Counted from the first letter of the stretch, positions 14,592 through 26,700 are shown. The stretch: DNA of 64,000 nt from Myrmaecium sp. VS I D KN 1 (GCA_019775845.1 JADQAV010000018.1:317044-381043), one strand, 5' to 3'. Program-made: numbers and translations. Notes: generated by a model not told the origin, from the letters alone.

Positions 14592-15451
14592 GGTGGATGG
14601 ATGGGAGGGACGAAGGGTATCAATGGAAGCGAAGCAAGAAGAGAGAGAAGAGAGGAAAGATAGAGAGAGAGGGGAAGAAAGATGTCGGGGGTGAGGGGAG
14701 AATGGGTCGAGATATAACTAAATAGAGGGAGAGAGACCAGAGGCGAGGCGTGCCTGTGCTAGTCAGCTCGATAGCTCGAGTTGCTTGCCGGCGGCGGCGG
14801 CACATGTGGGGGAACATGACCAAGGAGGGGCAGAGGAGGGGAGGGGAGGGGAGAGAGGGGCAGCTCATCACTCTCACTCAGCCTGTCCTCTTCCGATCAA
14901 CCTTGCAATAATAATTCGTTCTTACCCACATAGTAAACTACATACTGTTTACTGTGAATCCAACCGGATCAACCCTACAGCTCAATAAACATACCTCAAA
15001 GAGGCATCACCATACGAGTCAACTTCCATTACTTATCCCTTACCTAATCACTCATCCACCCGGACATGATAAGTAGCTAAACCCCGCCCTCCCCGTTCCC
15101 CCCCGAGCGGGATCCGTTTTCCCAAAGCGGCTGAGTAATGTACATGCACCTAAGGTACCTCACACTCACACTCTTCTAGCCTTTCCATTCCCCGAACGTA
15201 AAGCGATCCGATGAGAAAGCGGAGGAGGGAGGGACTGGATTCACTCCCGGTCCAGTCCTCCCCGAATCTCCCCGCGCAGCCTGAAGTCTAGCCTGAGGCC
15301 GTCAACCAGGCCCGGAACTCATTCACTACAGTGTTTACATATTTCACTCACATCACACAGCCAGAAAAAAAGGACGGGATGATATGTAATATCAGATCAT
15401 ATCCATAACGTATATGAAGTAGTATGCAACAAAGAATCATCGCCACAAAGC
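14592..15451 (-). promoter_or_regulatory. SFA1 promoter and 3' region of the PRXL2-type gene
   Basis: SFA1 is transcribed leftward, so its promoter is the left half of this 860-base gap. Purine runs (GAGAGA, GGGGA) dominate 14620-14870 on the plus strand. Beyond that I see no gene. Confidence 0.5.
14826..14860 (-). promoter_or_regulatory. AGGGG cluster upstream of SFA1 (STRE-like, possible G-quadruplex)
   Basis: Five AGGGG pentamers fall within 35 bases, 235-270 bases upstream of the SFA1 start codon. AGGGG/CCCCT is the stress-response element core bound by Msn2-type zinc fingers. The spacing of the GGGG runs also fits a four-tier G-quadruplex on the plus (template) strand. A simple-sequence origin cannot be excluded. 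Confidence 0.4.
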
Positions 15452-16729
15452 TCAACTCTCAATCTCCTTCTTCATCTGCATCTTCCGCTCCACCTCCTCC
15501 GCCACGGATCCCGATCTTGCTTCCTCCCCCTCCCCACCCCTCTCCGTCTCCTCACTCTCCCCTTTCCGCTCCGCCGGCGCGTGCTCCTCCGCCTTGGTCC
15601 CGCTCTCCGCACTCGCAACACTCTCCTCCCTCTTCCCCCGCCCCTTAGCGCCATCCCGATTCTTCGCCCGCCAGCTACCCGTCCGCGCCAACTCTCGGAA
15701 GCCCTCCGTCCACGTGGGTCTCTTCTTCAACGGCTGCACGGGGGAAGAAGAAGAAGAAGCCTGCTCTTTCTCCTGTAGCTTCTCCTCACGCTCCCCATCC
15801 AACCCTAACACCCGCCTCAGCTCATCCACCTCCGCATGATCGCGCGTGTGCCGCATCCGATGACACCACACCGGCACGCCCTCCTCGAACAGGAACTCGC
15901 CGCCGACCTGCTTGAAGTCGCCGCCCTTGACGGCCCCGCTGCCCTGCCGGATGCCCTGGACGATGCTGCTGACGATCCCGCCCACGGTCGAGCCGTGGAT
16001 GTACTCCGGCTTGGCCGGGCCCATGTCCAGCGTCCGGCCCATGCCCAGCGCCCCGTAAAGCCGTCGGGACGGGTCGGCGTAGAGGGGAAAGGGCCAGCCC
16101 GTCACCGCCTGGTACATCGGGATCAGCTCCGGTCGTCCGCACCCGATCGCCGTCACGAACGTTGGTGTTGGCAGCGAGAGGAGCATCTCCGCCGTCAGCC
16201 GGCTAGCCAGCGTGCGGAGGTATTCCTGGCAGTTCTGTTTTATCGTATACCGTTAGCGCTTCCCCATGTTCACGTATGAGAAGAAAAAGAAAAAGACGAC
16301 ACCCACCCCGCAAAAAAAGTGTCGAATAAAAATCACAAGCTGACGGGGCGCCACGCCCTCCCCGCCCGCGTACACCGACCGGAACGGCCGCGAGGTGCCC
16401 TGCGCGTCCAGCACGAGCGAGTCCGCCACCGCCTCCAGCGCGGCCCGCGTCGGCAGCTCGTCGTTCGTCTCGAACGCGCACGCGGACGGGCCCGCCGAGT
16501 CCGCGCCGTCGTTGTCGTCGTCGTCGTCGTCATCGTCATTGCTCCCGTGCGAACGAGCGGTCATGAAGGACGGCGACGGTTCTGCGGTCGTGGATGTTGT
16601 CGTCGTTGGGTTTGCCGGCGTTGTCTCCGGGACGCGCTCGGTTGCAGGAGCGGGAGCCGGCTCGTGGGATTTGTTCGCATCGGCTGTTGCCGTTGTTGCC
16701 GCCGTTGTTGTTGTTTCTACCGCCGCCAT
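15452..16729 (-). CDS. AhpC/TSA-superfamily thioredoxin-fold protein (PRXL2/AAED1-like)
   Basis: A peroxiredoxin-like protein of 401 residues encoded by exons 16307-16729 and 15452-16234 on the minus strand. The thioredoxin-like core starts near residue 85. Its hallmark is LVIFIRHFFCGNCQEYL, giving a C-G-N-C active-site pair formed exactly at the exon junction. It continues with VTAIGCGRPELIPMYQ, FPLYADPSRRLYGALGM and GGEFLFEEG, typical of the AhpC-TSA_2 family found in many ascomycetes. Outside the fold, the N-terminus is Thr/Ala/Pro-rich and holds an Asp tract (DDDDDDDDND). The C-terminal 130 residues are highly charged (Glu, Lys, Arg) and probably disordered. The substrate is unknown; related animal proteins include prostamide/PGF synthase. 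Confidence 0.85.
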
Positions 16730-17922
16730 GTTCGCTATGCCAGAAAGGAAGGTATGATACGATACGATGAAGGTGGCGGAGGTGACGGTGGGGGAAAGCG
16801 GTCCGGTACGCTTTATGAATCGCTCAGTAGACGGAGACCGGTGGGCTCTTAGAGCACGGCGATGGAGAAGCAGGTATGTATATGTATAGAAGCAAGCCAG
16901 GCGAACGCAGTCAAGAGGCTTCGAATAATGTTAACGTGTGTATGTGGGCAACAAAAGGGGGTAGTGGGTGAAAAAGGAAGGGGAGAAAGAAAGAGAAAGA
17001 GCACGCGCGCAAAAGGGGGGCAAAAGTAGGAGGACGGAGCTGTGCAACGTACATACATACCTTGTACCTATCTATGTACTTCACAACGGGATCTATGTAT
17101 AAATCGAAGAAGGAAGAGCACGTCCACCCACGACGCAGCAGTAATAATAGTCACAAAAAAGGGGCCCCAAGGTTACGGAGGCAGACGAGCCGTATTCACT
17201 TCAAAAGGCCGTTTAACTAAGCGCTCTCTCCCTCTTGCTTTCTCGTAAAATATTCTGGGCGCGCGCGCGAAAAAGAGGTCATGGCTCACATCACTTGTCC
17301 TCCTTTGTTTCAGGACGTGAGAGAAAGAGAGAGAGAGAGAGAGTCTGGAGCGTCGGGGAGTGGAGAGAGGGGTCCAAGGGTTCCGCGGGCGCTAAGGGTT
17401 TGAATGCCTGGCGACGTCATTTGGCGACCCCTGCCTGCTGCTCCCTCACCCCCTTTGGTTTGACTAAATACAATAACATACAAATATTTAATGCTCCCGG
17501 AGGAGGTAGGAAGAGAAGAGGATAAGTATGTGTGGTAGAAACTAATAGCTATGACGACGTCAAGATGCTCGTCGGTGCTATAAGGCTGATATACCTATTG
17601 CAATCAATCTACCTACTACGTTGATGAATCAATCCAGGAGGATAGTGTACAGTAGGTGTGTAAGTAGTATCTCGCTCTCTAAGACGGCTTTCCTCCTCCC
17701 TTCTCGTCCACTCAGAAGACCAAGTGGATGCCATGCTGTGGGAGGAGAGAGTCGGAGCGGAGAATATATAAGATGCTGTACCAAGGTAGGTGTTATACTA
17801 TGTTCCTTCGGTCCATATTGTAGCCATCCGTGTCTCTCCACATCTCCATATCCTTCCAGTTTCACATATTTCAACCTCTTCCCTGTGTAGTCAGTCATTT
17901 ATCCTCTCCTCAGTCTTTCATA
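16730..17922. other. Intergenic region with purine repeats
   Basis: 1.2 kb lies between the PRXL2-type start codon and the SET-gene stop, both on the minus strand, so the left part holds the PRXL2-type promoter. A (GA)n tract sits at about 17321-17342. No gene was recognised. Confidence 0.45.
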
Positions 17923-19230
17923 CTATTCATCCTTCCCCTCCATCGCCTCCTTCAACCTCTTCCTCATCCCATCCAGCGTCTGCACCGCCCAAGCCGTCGC
18001 CGGCGAATCCCACCCGGCGCAGTCCACGAGCACCTCGAAGCCCTTGAGCGCGGCCGCGTACGCGTTTCGATGGTCGCCCGCCTTCTGGGAGATGAAGGCG
18101 ATGTCGAAATATCTGTATTTATTTCCCAGTCAGCGATGATCTTCATCAGTCTGCCATTCCTTCTTCGAAAACCACCCCCCGGTCCAAGTAAAAAGAAAAA
18201 CTTACGTCTCCCCCAACTCCATATCAAACAACCCCTCCTCCCTCAGCAACCCCGCCAACTCAACATACTCCCGCAGCCGCTCCGGCCGCGCCGCCTCCAC
18301 CGAGCGCGCATGATCCTCCTCATCCCCAAACCCCTCCACGACCTCAAACACGCGGGACCGACGACGCTCGCTCGCCTCCGCCGAGGAGCCCGGGACCACC
18401 GGCTCCCGACACGCGTCGCACGCGCACGCGAAGCCATAATGCCGCAGCTGCCACGCGCGGTACCGTCGCGGCAGCGCGGGCCGACAGTACGTCAGCGAGA
18501 TCTCCGCGCCGGCCGGGATCGCGGCGCAGGCGTGCACGGTGAGCGCGCTCAGCGACTCGTTCCAGTCGAAGGTCGCGTTGGGCGTGCAGGAGTGGTTGAA
18601 GCGGGAGCCGTCGAGGAAGACGGCGGCGCCTCGCCCCGCGCTGATGCAGTTGGTTTGGAAGATGGATTGTAGTGTGGGCTGCACGCCCACCCGCGCTGCG
18701 TGCTGCTGCTCGATCCGCTTGCGCTCCAGTGCGTTGACGGTTGGGTGCGCGCCTTTGGTCGGCCACTGGCTGGGGTCCTGTCCGTGGGCGGAGTGTAGCG
18801 CCCAGAACTTCTCCCGGTCTGCGGACGAGAGCTTTGCGTATGCGCGCTCGATGTCGGCGGTGAGGTAGACGGCGTTGGGAATGTGCAGCAGAGGCGTTTC
18901 GGTCAGGATGCGGGTCCCGCGTTTGATGTCCTTCGTCGCGAACACGCCGAGCCCTTTGCCGGGTGACTCGCGCACTTCCCAGAGCTTGTCTTGCTTGTAG
19001 TTCGACTCGGATGAGCTTGTTCCTTCGGCGGTATTGGCGTTGGCATTCTGAGCTGCGTCGAGCTCCTTCACGTTGCCGACCTCGACGTCGACAGCCTTGT
19101 TTGGTGTTAAAAGGCCTTCATCAACGCGATCTCCAGTAGCACCCTTCATGCTCCTGATTTCGTGCACGATGTCCTTGGGCAGATGCCGTGGCTTAGTCAC
19201 CTTTGCCGCATACAGCTCATGACCAGGCAT
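17923..19230 (-). CDS. SET-domain protein (SMYD-like lysine methyltransferase family)
   Basis: A predicted S-adenosylmethionine-dependent protein lysine methyltransferase of 404 residues. Minus-strand exons are 18206-19230 and 17923-18112, with a 93-nt intron. The SET domain starts near residue 82 with LWEVRESPGKGLGVFATKDI. It contains SRFNHSCTPNATFDWNE (the NHSCxPN cofactor and catalytic core) and AEISLTYC, followed by a post-SET cysteine cluster (FACACDACREP). The C-terminal extension is helical (YFDIAFISQKAGDHRNAYAA) and resembles the TPR-like tail of fungal SET proteins. No MYND finger is visible between the SET halves. The substrate is unknown. The start at 19230 (MPGHELYAAK) is the first ATG of the frame. 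Confidence 0.87.
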
Positions 19231-20923
19231 TTTCCGTACTGCAGGTGTAAGTTCGTAGGAGTGTGATTTCGCCGCCTGTCAGTTGTTGATATCAAGGAGG
19301 AAGAAAGGGAGAGAAAGGAAAGGAAGTCTCCTTCGTACATACAAAAAAGAAGAAGAAGAACGGTGTAGGTAGCACGCTTACTACACCGCATCAGTATTGA
19401 CGGGAAATGAACGGGAACGACAGACGGGAACCTACTGCAGATGTTTGACCGCTCATTCCAATCACGAACAAGGAAGGAACGGGTAATTGCACGGCAGAAG
19501 AAAAAGGAAAACCAAGGAGAGAGAGAGAAAATTGAGCATATAAACCACCATCTAGAACATGAGATCGACCGTGAACACTCAGTTTACATCTACCTCACCT
19601 CCTCTTACTACCGTAACGACTACAGTGCATCCCGTGGCCGTACGTAACCTGATCGTATATCAAAGGTAGTACATATGAAGGGCGAAAAAGCATTTGATGA
19701 TGGATGCATCCAAGCGCATCGGCAGGCACCTTCCGGACAATCATTCTCCTACAGCTCCAAGACAGGAAGAAAGAAGGAAAGAGAAGATGAAATCTTTCAT
19801 TAAAGACAACCCTAGGTTTCAAGCAGCGCGAAGCCATGGTTGCGGAACAATCTTCCCTCTCACGCAGCTTAAATTGAACAGCACTTTAGGTTTGGGTTGT
19901 ACATATCTGATTGTTTGTTCGCTTGTGTAATTTGCTTGATTGATTGATTTGATCCACTGATCTTTGATAAATCTTGTCTGTCTGTCCATCCGGCTGTCCG
20001 TCTGTCTGTCTGTAAAAGAAAGAAGAGAAAATAGAAAGAAGAGGATTCGTTTTTTCTTTTCGCTGCGGGAGATGTGACAACGACCTCATTGTCTGAGACA
20101 AAAACAGTAAGGTGTACGGAATGGGGGAAAAACAACGCTGAACTTCTGCCTGTGCCGTTTTCGCCCATTTCTCCGCAGCAGAAAAAGTTCGACAAAGGGA
20201 GCGACGCAGAAAGGTAACAATCGACAGGAAAAGGCTGCAGAAGAAATGGGGGGATAGAGCGAGTGCGCGAAGATGAAAGATGAAGGAAGTAAACTCCAGA
20301 GTGTGCCCGAAAGTCTCGCCATCACGACGGCCTATCTCCTCCCTAGAAAGGGGAGGAGAAGCACGTCCGCACCGGTAGATCTCGAAACGATAAAGAAGAA
20401 ACAGCAAGCAAAAGACATCAGCCGAATACAGCACGAAGAAAAATCTTTCTAACAACAACAACAACAAAAAAACAACAAATCGCAGGCTCCTCCTACAATG
20501 AATGTCGATGCAAATGCAGAATGCTTTGAGTGAGGCGAGTGGACAGAGCAGTAACGATGAGATGGAAAGAAAATAAAGGGCGAAGAGCTTCGAAGCCCGT
20601 TTGGCGGCCGTTCCTTGGTGTTGGAGATTCAGAAGAAATTAAGGCGATGTATGGGAAAAACTGAGACAGACGAAGAGCCGTGATTGCGCCATAACCTAAG
20701 GGGAGTCGTGTGATTGTCCTCTGGTAAAGGGCTCGAAGCTGTGCGGACTGCCGAGCCGATCGTTATCAAGGATGAAGGGAGAAACCGGGAGGAAAAGTGT
20801 CCATCAAGTCGTGCCATCAACATAGGGATTTTTGTTTTCTTTTTTTGCGGGAGGGATCATTTGCGAACCTGGGTGCTAGATTGTTGTGCTTCTAAAGGAG
20901 GTAATAGAATTATCGGCTACTGC
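19231..20923. other. Intergenic region, low-complexity
   Basis: 1.7 kb between the SET-gene start and the stop of the next minus-strand gene. It contains a (CTGT)n-type repeat near 19975-20013, TTGATTGATTGA repeats near 19932 and AG/AAG runs. Long hydrophobic open frames on the minus strand at 19886-20467 reflect the polypurine composition of the plus strand. No supportable gene. Confidence 0.45.
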
Positions 20924-23743
20924 TCAAGGCTTCGAGGAAGAACTCTTCGAGTCTTTCGACTTCCAGAACTGCATCAGCTTGCTCAGCCGCTTCGATTTCT
21001 TCGACTTGTTCTCCTTGGGGATATTCATATGCTCCGACTGCGGCCGTTGCTCGATATGAAGCTTGCTTCTTTGACTACCAAAGTGGTTGCTGACTTCCAT
21101 GAGCCGAGACAAGCTGACGATACTGGAACGTTTGCGTCTGCGGACGGATGCCATGCTTGGAGTAGAAGAAACGGAGGAAGATCGGTCACCTCCATTTCGA
21201 GAGCTGAACATATGGGTGGTGTGCGGTGCATTGGTCATCGTGGACCGACTGCTAGTCAAAGAAGGCGTTCCATGAGTACCATCGACGGAGAGGCGAAACG
21301 GTAGATCCGGCCCAGGTTCACCAAAGACCCACGCCGATCGACCGTCTGCTACGGAAGACGTGGCGGTTTGGAGCCGCGAGTGGTCCTGGTAATCGAAGAC
21401 GTCTTGCGTCTGTCTAAAATCAGGCGACGAGAACGACGAACCGGACAACGTATCGGGAGTCAAGTAGGCGTTGGATGGAAGTGGGAGTGCCATGTCCATC
21501 ATCGGCTGTGGCAACTTGGTGACATGTGTAGGGGTTGTGGCTGTCCCAGCAGATTCTGTACACCTAGAGACCGATGATGTGCGAGGCTCCTCATAAGCTT
21601 CGACCACTTCCACGGGACCCCTTGCACCTAACCCAACCGGGTCCCTGGATCTCGGTACAGGAGTAACATCTCGAGGATCAAAGGCTTCCTCTGATGGCGA
21701 GACATCACGGATCAGGGGGCGACCGCGTCGGCCCTGAACATTACGCGATGCCTCCATGAAATTCCACTGGCAGTTCAGAGGGCTGGATTTACCCTGCCCC
21801 TCGGCTGCATAAAGTCCGGTGCGAGGTACGTCGTCAGCGGACTTCCTCTGAAGAGGCTCTGGCGCACTTCCTGTGCCATGCACTGGCCGGTTAGCTTCCT
21901 CGTCTTCCTCCTCCTCCTCCTCGAAAACATCAGTCATCTGAGAAACGCCGGCCAAGGCCGAGCTTCTACCCTCAAACTTCGCCAGCGCTGGCGCACTTTC
22001 CGCGCGACGGTGGTTATACAGTCCGATTCCAAGTCCTCCGCCGCTATGCAATGTTCTCCTAGTCACCGATTTGCCCCTTCCATGACCCCTTGAATACACG
22101 AGAGGGTCCAAGGCTGCATCCAGATCTATGACGGGACTCATATCGCCAGGGTCAGTGGAGGACGGCTTAGGTTTCCACTGAGAAATGCTAGTGTTGAGCA
22201 CGGGATGGTTCGTGACATATGCCGGCGGTGTGACGAGGGTGACAGTGTTGTCATCATCGAAAAGGGTCGCAGAATTAAGATCAAGAGCGTCCAGATCAAC
22301 TGAGGCATCCGTCGGAGCGACGGATTCGTCCGTCCCTGCGTCCTTTTTCTGGTCAGGATGACCTTTGGTCTTCCTCGAAATAATGGTGTTCGCCCACGAC
22401 TTGACTTTGCGGGGAGTCTTGTGGGACTTTCGCGGTGGCGTCGGTGGGCGCTTCTGGAAGTAATCGCAGCTATGCTCCACACCATCGACCGTGCAGGGTG
22501 AGATTGGAGGTGTGATACCAGGGGGAACTTGCAGAGTAGGTTCAGATAAGCTGATAGGAAGCTTATGCGAAGACTCTGATCGAAGATGGTCAAACCTGAG
22601 CCAGCTCTTTCGCTTAGGCGGCAAAGCTGGGCTCGAAAGACCGCCAGTGAGGTTGAGAGAGAGGGCCATCTCGGCACCTGTGGAGACAGGTCGTTTACGT
22701 TGCAGGTGTTCTTTCGATCGGTGCTTTGGTTTTTCCTTCATGTCCAGAATCGCACCTGCGGTGCTTGGCCGAGAGGAGCTCGCATCCTCTTCTACAGTCC
22801 TGCTGAGGTTCGGGCGGCCGATGCAGGCAGGAGGTGGGCTAGTTGCTCCTGAACTGATCACGGAGGTGAGGCTGTTCGATACAGAGTGGCCGCGAATGGT
22901 TGACATGGAGCTCTCGGTTTCGGAGGATATCGTCGACAACGGTCGTATATACTCCACCCTTTCCGAGAACCCAACTCGCGCTCTTGATAGCGGACGGCTT
23001 GGGGAGGAGTCCATGTCATCCGGAAACATACCTTGCTCCGAAGTGAGCTGGGTCGGGGACGGTTGTGGGGTGATTTCAATAGCAGGACGAGCCGGGGAGC
23101 CAGTCGCGTTCGATGAGCTGGTAGGGCTGGCAGGACTGTGACTTGATTCATCTGAGCTCGATTTAGTTTTTTGCAGGATCTTGGGTATGTCATGAGCGGA
23201 AATGGCCCCCGATCTCCTGTGAGCGTGCCCGCGCCTGCCGGCAGGTGGTCCGGGACGAAGAGTAGAATTAGGCGCCGGAAGAACACCATCACCATTACTC
23301 GGACTCGTACTCATCAAACCAACACCACCAACCTTTCCATCACCTCCGATAAACTCACTTCCACCACGACGATGGCCAAAACCCCTGGATGGAGAATTAG
23401 GCGTGTGCCGTGCCGGCGAATGTGGAGGAGAAGGTCGAAGGGATTGGCTCTGGTCGGAAGCGCTAGGGTTGAAAGAGAAATCCGGGAGAGCGCTGACAGA
23501 TTTCCGCTGGGTAGCTCCGACCATCTGTCTGCCTGTGGGTGGAACTTGAAGGGATATGGGCCTTCTGCTAGCAGCTCGGGGGACATGCTCCTCCGCTGAC
23601 GGCAGGGGAAATACAAAATCCGGGTTTGGCAGCATTTCCACAGGCCCAATGTTCGAGGCCGTGGAGAACAGCGGCGAGCCAACAGCGCCGGCTAGTTCCG
23701 ATGGACGAGGTACCTGGTGTCGTGCCATCGCGACCTGAGCCAT
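20924..23743 (-). CDS. Large Ser/Pro-rich, mostly disordered protein, conserved in Pezizomycotina
   Basis: A single-exon gene of 939 residues with no recognisable enzyme domain. The sequence is rich in Ser, Pro, Thr and charged residues. Islands that look conserved are GRRGHAHRRSGAISAHDIPK near residue 180, RKVKSWANTIISRK near 460, RGHGRGKSVTRRTLHSGGG near 560 and a C-terminal basic tail from SSIVSLSRLMEV to KSKKSKRLSKLMQFWKSK. From memory, related ascomycete proteins are labelled cell wall proline-rich protein, but there is no signal peptide or membrane segment here, so a wall location is doubtful. The many RRxS and SP sites suggest a phosphorylated intracellular scaffold; this is inference. 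The start at 23743 (MAQVAMARHQ) has a second in-frame Met five codons on. Confidence 0.85.
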   Translation of the reverse strand: MAQVAMARHQVPRPSELAGAVGSPLFSTASNIGPVEMLPNPDFVFPLPSAEEHVPRAASRRPISLQVPPTGRQMVGATQRKSVSALPDFSFNPSASDQSQSLRPSPPHSPARHTPNSPSRGFGHRRGGSEFIGGDGKVGGVGLMSTSPSNGDGVLPAPNSTLRPGPPAGRRGHAHRRSGAISAHDIPKILQKTKSSSDESSHSPASPTSSSNATGSPARPAIEITPQPSPTQLTSEQGMFPDDMDSSPSRPLSRARVGFSERVEYIRPLSTISSETESSMSTIRGHSVSNSLTSVISSGATSPPPACIGRPNLSRTVEEDASSSRPSTAGAILDMKEKPKHRSKEHLQRKRPVSTGAEMALSLNLTGGLSSPALPPKRKSWLRFDHLRSESSHKLPISLSEPTLQVPPGITPPISPCTVDGVEHSCDYFQKRPPTPPRKSHKTPRKVKSWANTIISRKTKGHPDQKKDAGTDESVAPTDASVDLDALDLNSATLFDDDNTVTLVTPPAYVTNHPVLNTSISQWKPKPSSTDPGDMSPVIDLDAALDPLVYSRGHGRGKSVTRRTLHSGGGLGIGLYNHRRAESAPALAKFEGRSSALAGVSQMTDVFEEEEEEDEEANRPVHGTGSAPEPLQRKSADDVPRTGLYAAEGQGKSSPLNCQWNFMEASRNVQGRRGRPLIRDVSPSEEAFDPRDVTPVPRSRDPVGLGARGPVEVVEAYEEPRTSSVSRCTESAGTATTPTHVTKLPQPMMDMALPLPSNAYLTPDTLSGSSFSSPDFRQTQDVFDYQDHSRLQTATSSVADGRSAWVFGEPGPDLPFRLSVDGTHGTPSLTSSRSTMTNAPHTTHMFSSRNGGDRSSSVSSTPSMASVRRRKRSSIVSLSRLMEVSNHFGSQRSKLHIEQRPQSEHMNIPKENKSKKSKRLSKLMQFWKSKDSKSSSSKP

Positions 23744-26700
23744 ATTGAAACCAGAATGAGACGGTTCCGGTGTAAATCCGGAGACAAGGATGATATTCGC
23801 GTTTTGCGTGAGGTGGGATTCCGTGGGCGCACGAGGTGGTTACGGCGAGGTATTCGCGCGGTCCAGGATACGGCGAGCTAGGCGGTGGAACGAGAAGGTT
23901 TAGAGGTTGAAGGGTAAGGTAGCGAGAATGAAATGCCGCACAGCGAGACAAGGGTGGGAAGAAGAGGCGGAAGCGCGGCGCTAAGAATGAAGACGAAGAT
24001 GCAATTATCTAGAGCGGCGAGTGTGAGTTAATGCTGGCGGGTGAGAAGGACAATTCGCGTCGAGCAGTGAACGTACAAGATCCTCGTAGGCGACGACAGG
24101 CGCATCGACACTGCGCCCGCGGATGAGCTTCAGGAAGCAATGAATGACAAAAAGGTTAAGAAAGGAGCGGACGGTCCACGACCTCAGCAAGACAGGCGAC
24201 GAAGCGGACCTGTCGAGTTGAGGATCGTTGAGGCCTGGAGGGGAAGATGGAGGAGGGGTGGTGGGAGAGTGGAGGTGTGGGCGGAAAGAGGTGTGAAAGG
24301 TGATGGAGGAGGTTGAAGGAACGACGACGGCGACGACGACGACTACCTTACGGCTTGCGGAACGGCACTTGGACGGAGCGCTTCGACAGGCCCCAGCAAG
24401 TTGCAGGCAGGCAAGGCAGGGCAGCGCAGGGAAGGCGGGGCGGACAGGCGGGCAGATCAAGCAGACCACTGACCACTGACCAGTTGAGTGCGAGGCCACA
24501 CAGGCCACACAGGCTCACACAGACCACACAGGCCACCGACCACTCACCACCGACCACAGGCGAAGTGGCAGGGTGCGCCGAGCGTTGCTAAAGTCGACCG
24601 CGTATCATGTCGGATAGTCTGTGGGGGTTTTGAGGGTTGAGCTGTCCAGTAGTCTCGGTCGCCTCCACGCACCGGGTCAGGACGGCTCGGAAGGAAGAGC
24701 AAAGAGCAGAGACTCGATGGAAGCCGGTGGTGTACCTCTATACGACAAGACTGCCTACCTATGTACAGTATCTATGTACCTACTACTGTACCTATCAGCC
24801 ATCGCCGGGGTGCTCCGCTCCTCACAGTGTGTGAGGTGGTGGGTATATAGCGGCCGTGATATTAATGTACGAAATTGTACCACGAGCCTTAACGAAGGGC
24901 AAATATGCCGCTGTTCACGCCTATCGTCATTAACACTGCAATCGCACTGCACTCACCACCTCCCGAATACTCTCAAGAACGACGGCCTTTTGTTCTCTCG
25001 CAGCTGTGCGCGCGCGCGCAGTCGCCCTTCCCACCTTCTCACAGCCACCGCACGCCTACCGTAGTCGGCTAGCCGGTCGGGACCCCGGAGATTTCGAGCT
25101 GCTGCATTCCGTCCCCGGCCGCGCCGTCTTGCCATTGGAGAGTGGGACCTCGCTCATTAAACGGCCAAAGATTACCTCCGTACAGCCTCATCTCGTCTGC
25201 GTTATCTTACCGTCTTCCAGCGGGATACGCGCCGCCCATCCAACCGGAAGCCCTTATCATCATTCTCACCTGCAATCTATTCCGTCAAAACACGGTTAGT
25301 CGCTGACGCCACGCCTCTGTTCAACCGAACGCTCGCATGCGCAAACGCGACCCTCCCTTACACCAATCACCTCGCCGTCCCACGCCCATCCGTTACCCCT
25401 GCGAAGAGGCGTGCAGCCCATGCGACACTAATTCACCGTCTGCGCCAGGAGACTCCGTACATTCCTCAGATGGATCTCTGTACGGATCCGAGTACGGTTT
25501 GTCCAGCGCAGTGCTGCAGGGCAAGGCAAGCCGCAGGTTAGCTTCGAGACTCAGGGTGCAAGTCACCAAAAGCATCAAGCCCTCCGGTAGCCACGCGCAG
25601 GACATCGAGACCCTCCCCATCGCTGCGCTGTCCGGTTTGTCCCCCAACAAGACCTTCTCCGTATCATATTCGGAGCGGTCCCGGCTCGCGATTGTCCTGA
25701 AATGGCCCGAATGGATCACTGTGAAAGCGTGCCTTCATCTCGGCTGACTCCATCCGGAACGATGGCTGGGCCGCCGGCGGATGGTGGGGAAGGAAATGGC
25801 GCTCGCTCTTCACAGCTGTCCATCCCTCGAGACGCCGTCGATTGTACGATGCCCTTCTGGCCCGCACCGATCCGTCGTCCATCAAACCCCGTGAACGTTT
25901 TTCCGCAGGGCGCGCTGGAACTTCGTCTTCGACGGTGTTGAGCGAGTTTGCTGTCAAACAATGCTTCGGTGCAGCGCGCTGGCTCCTTCGACTGGCCCTG
26001 GCTCGCCCTGGCTTGCCCCTCGAGGGCAAAAATAGCTGACGGGGTATCCGTGCCTGATCGTCACTCTCCTCGCTCTCTCCCGCCCCCCTTCAATTTGTAG
26101 GGCGCCTGCCCGTTGTTTGACGAACCTCGCTCAACGACCACCCCCTTGTTCCCTCCATCTCGATCTGCTCGTCGGCAAGGATATCCCTCAACGGTCCTCC
26201 TCGACCTCCCACCCGCGTCTCCCCTCCAGATCTCTGTGTGCCCTTGCTCCCAAGATCCTCTCTCCTTCCCCGTCTTCGTCTGTGAATCGCCATGTGGATG
26301 TCATTCTCAAACCTGTTCCTAGCCACCATAGTCGATTCGCACAGCGGAGGCATCGAACTCCTGTACTGTTGCAACAGGTAGACGATGTGCTCCTCCTCCA
26401 GGGTGAGCACAAGCCCTGCAAGCTTGAGCCAACCAACCACATGATGTACATGTGCAGCGTCACACACACGACCCAGCTGCCGTGATTCATGCCCAGTTCC
26501 CTTCCCCGGTCGTTCTGTAGGATGTGCCAGGATGCAAGGTCCTGCATCAGCTTCCTGCGGGGACGGAGGCTCATCTTGGCGCGTCTCTGATCCGGATGTT
26601 CTGCATATGTTTCTCCCAGTAGAACGCGTCCTTCGCAATGACATGCATGGAAAGGCGGAAATCCGCACTGGGACATCCAACACTTTCCGCCATCGAATTG

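Noticed and set aside
19886-20467. A 193-codon minus-strand frame with hydrophobic Leu/Phe-rich start
   Set aside because: It is produced by AAG/AAC/GAA-rich plus-strand sequence and contains CTGT-repeat-encoded RQTDGQPDGQTD. No family resemblance.
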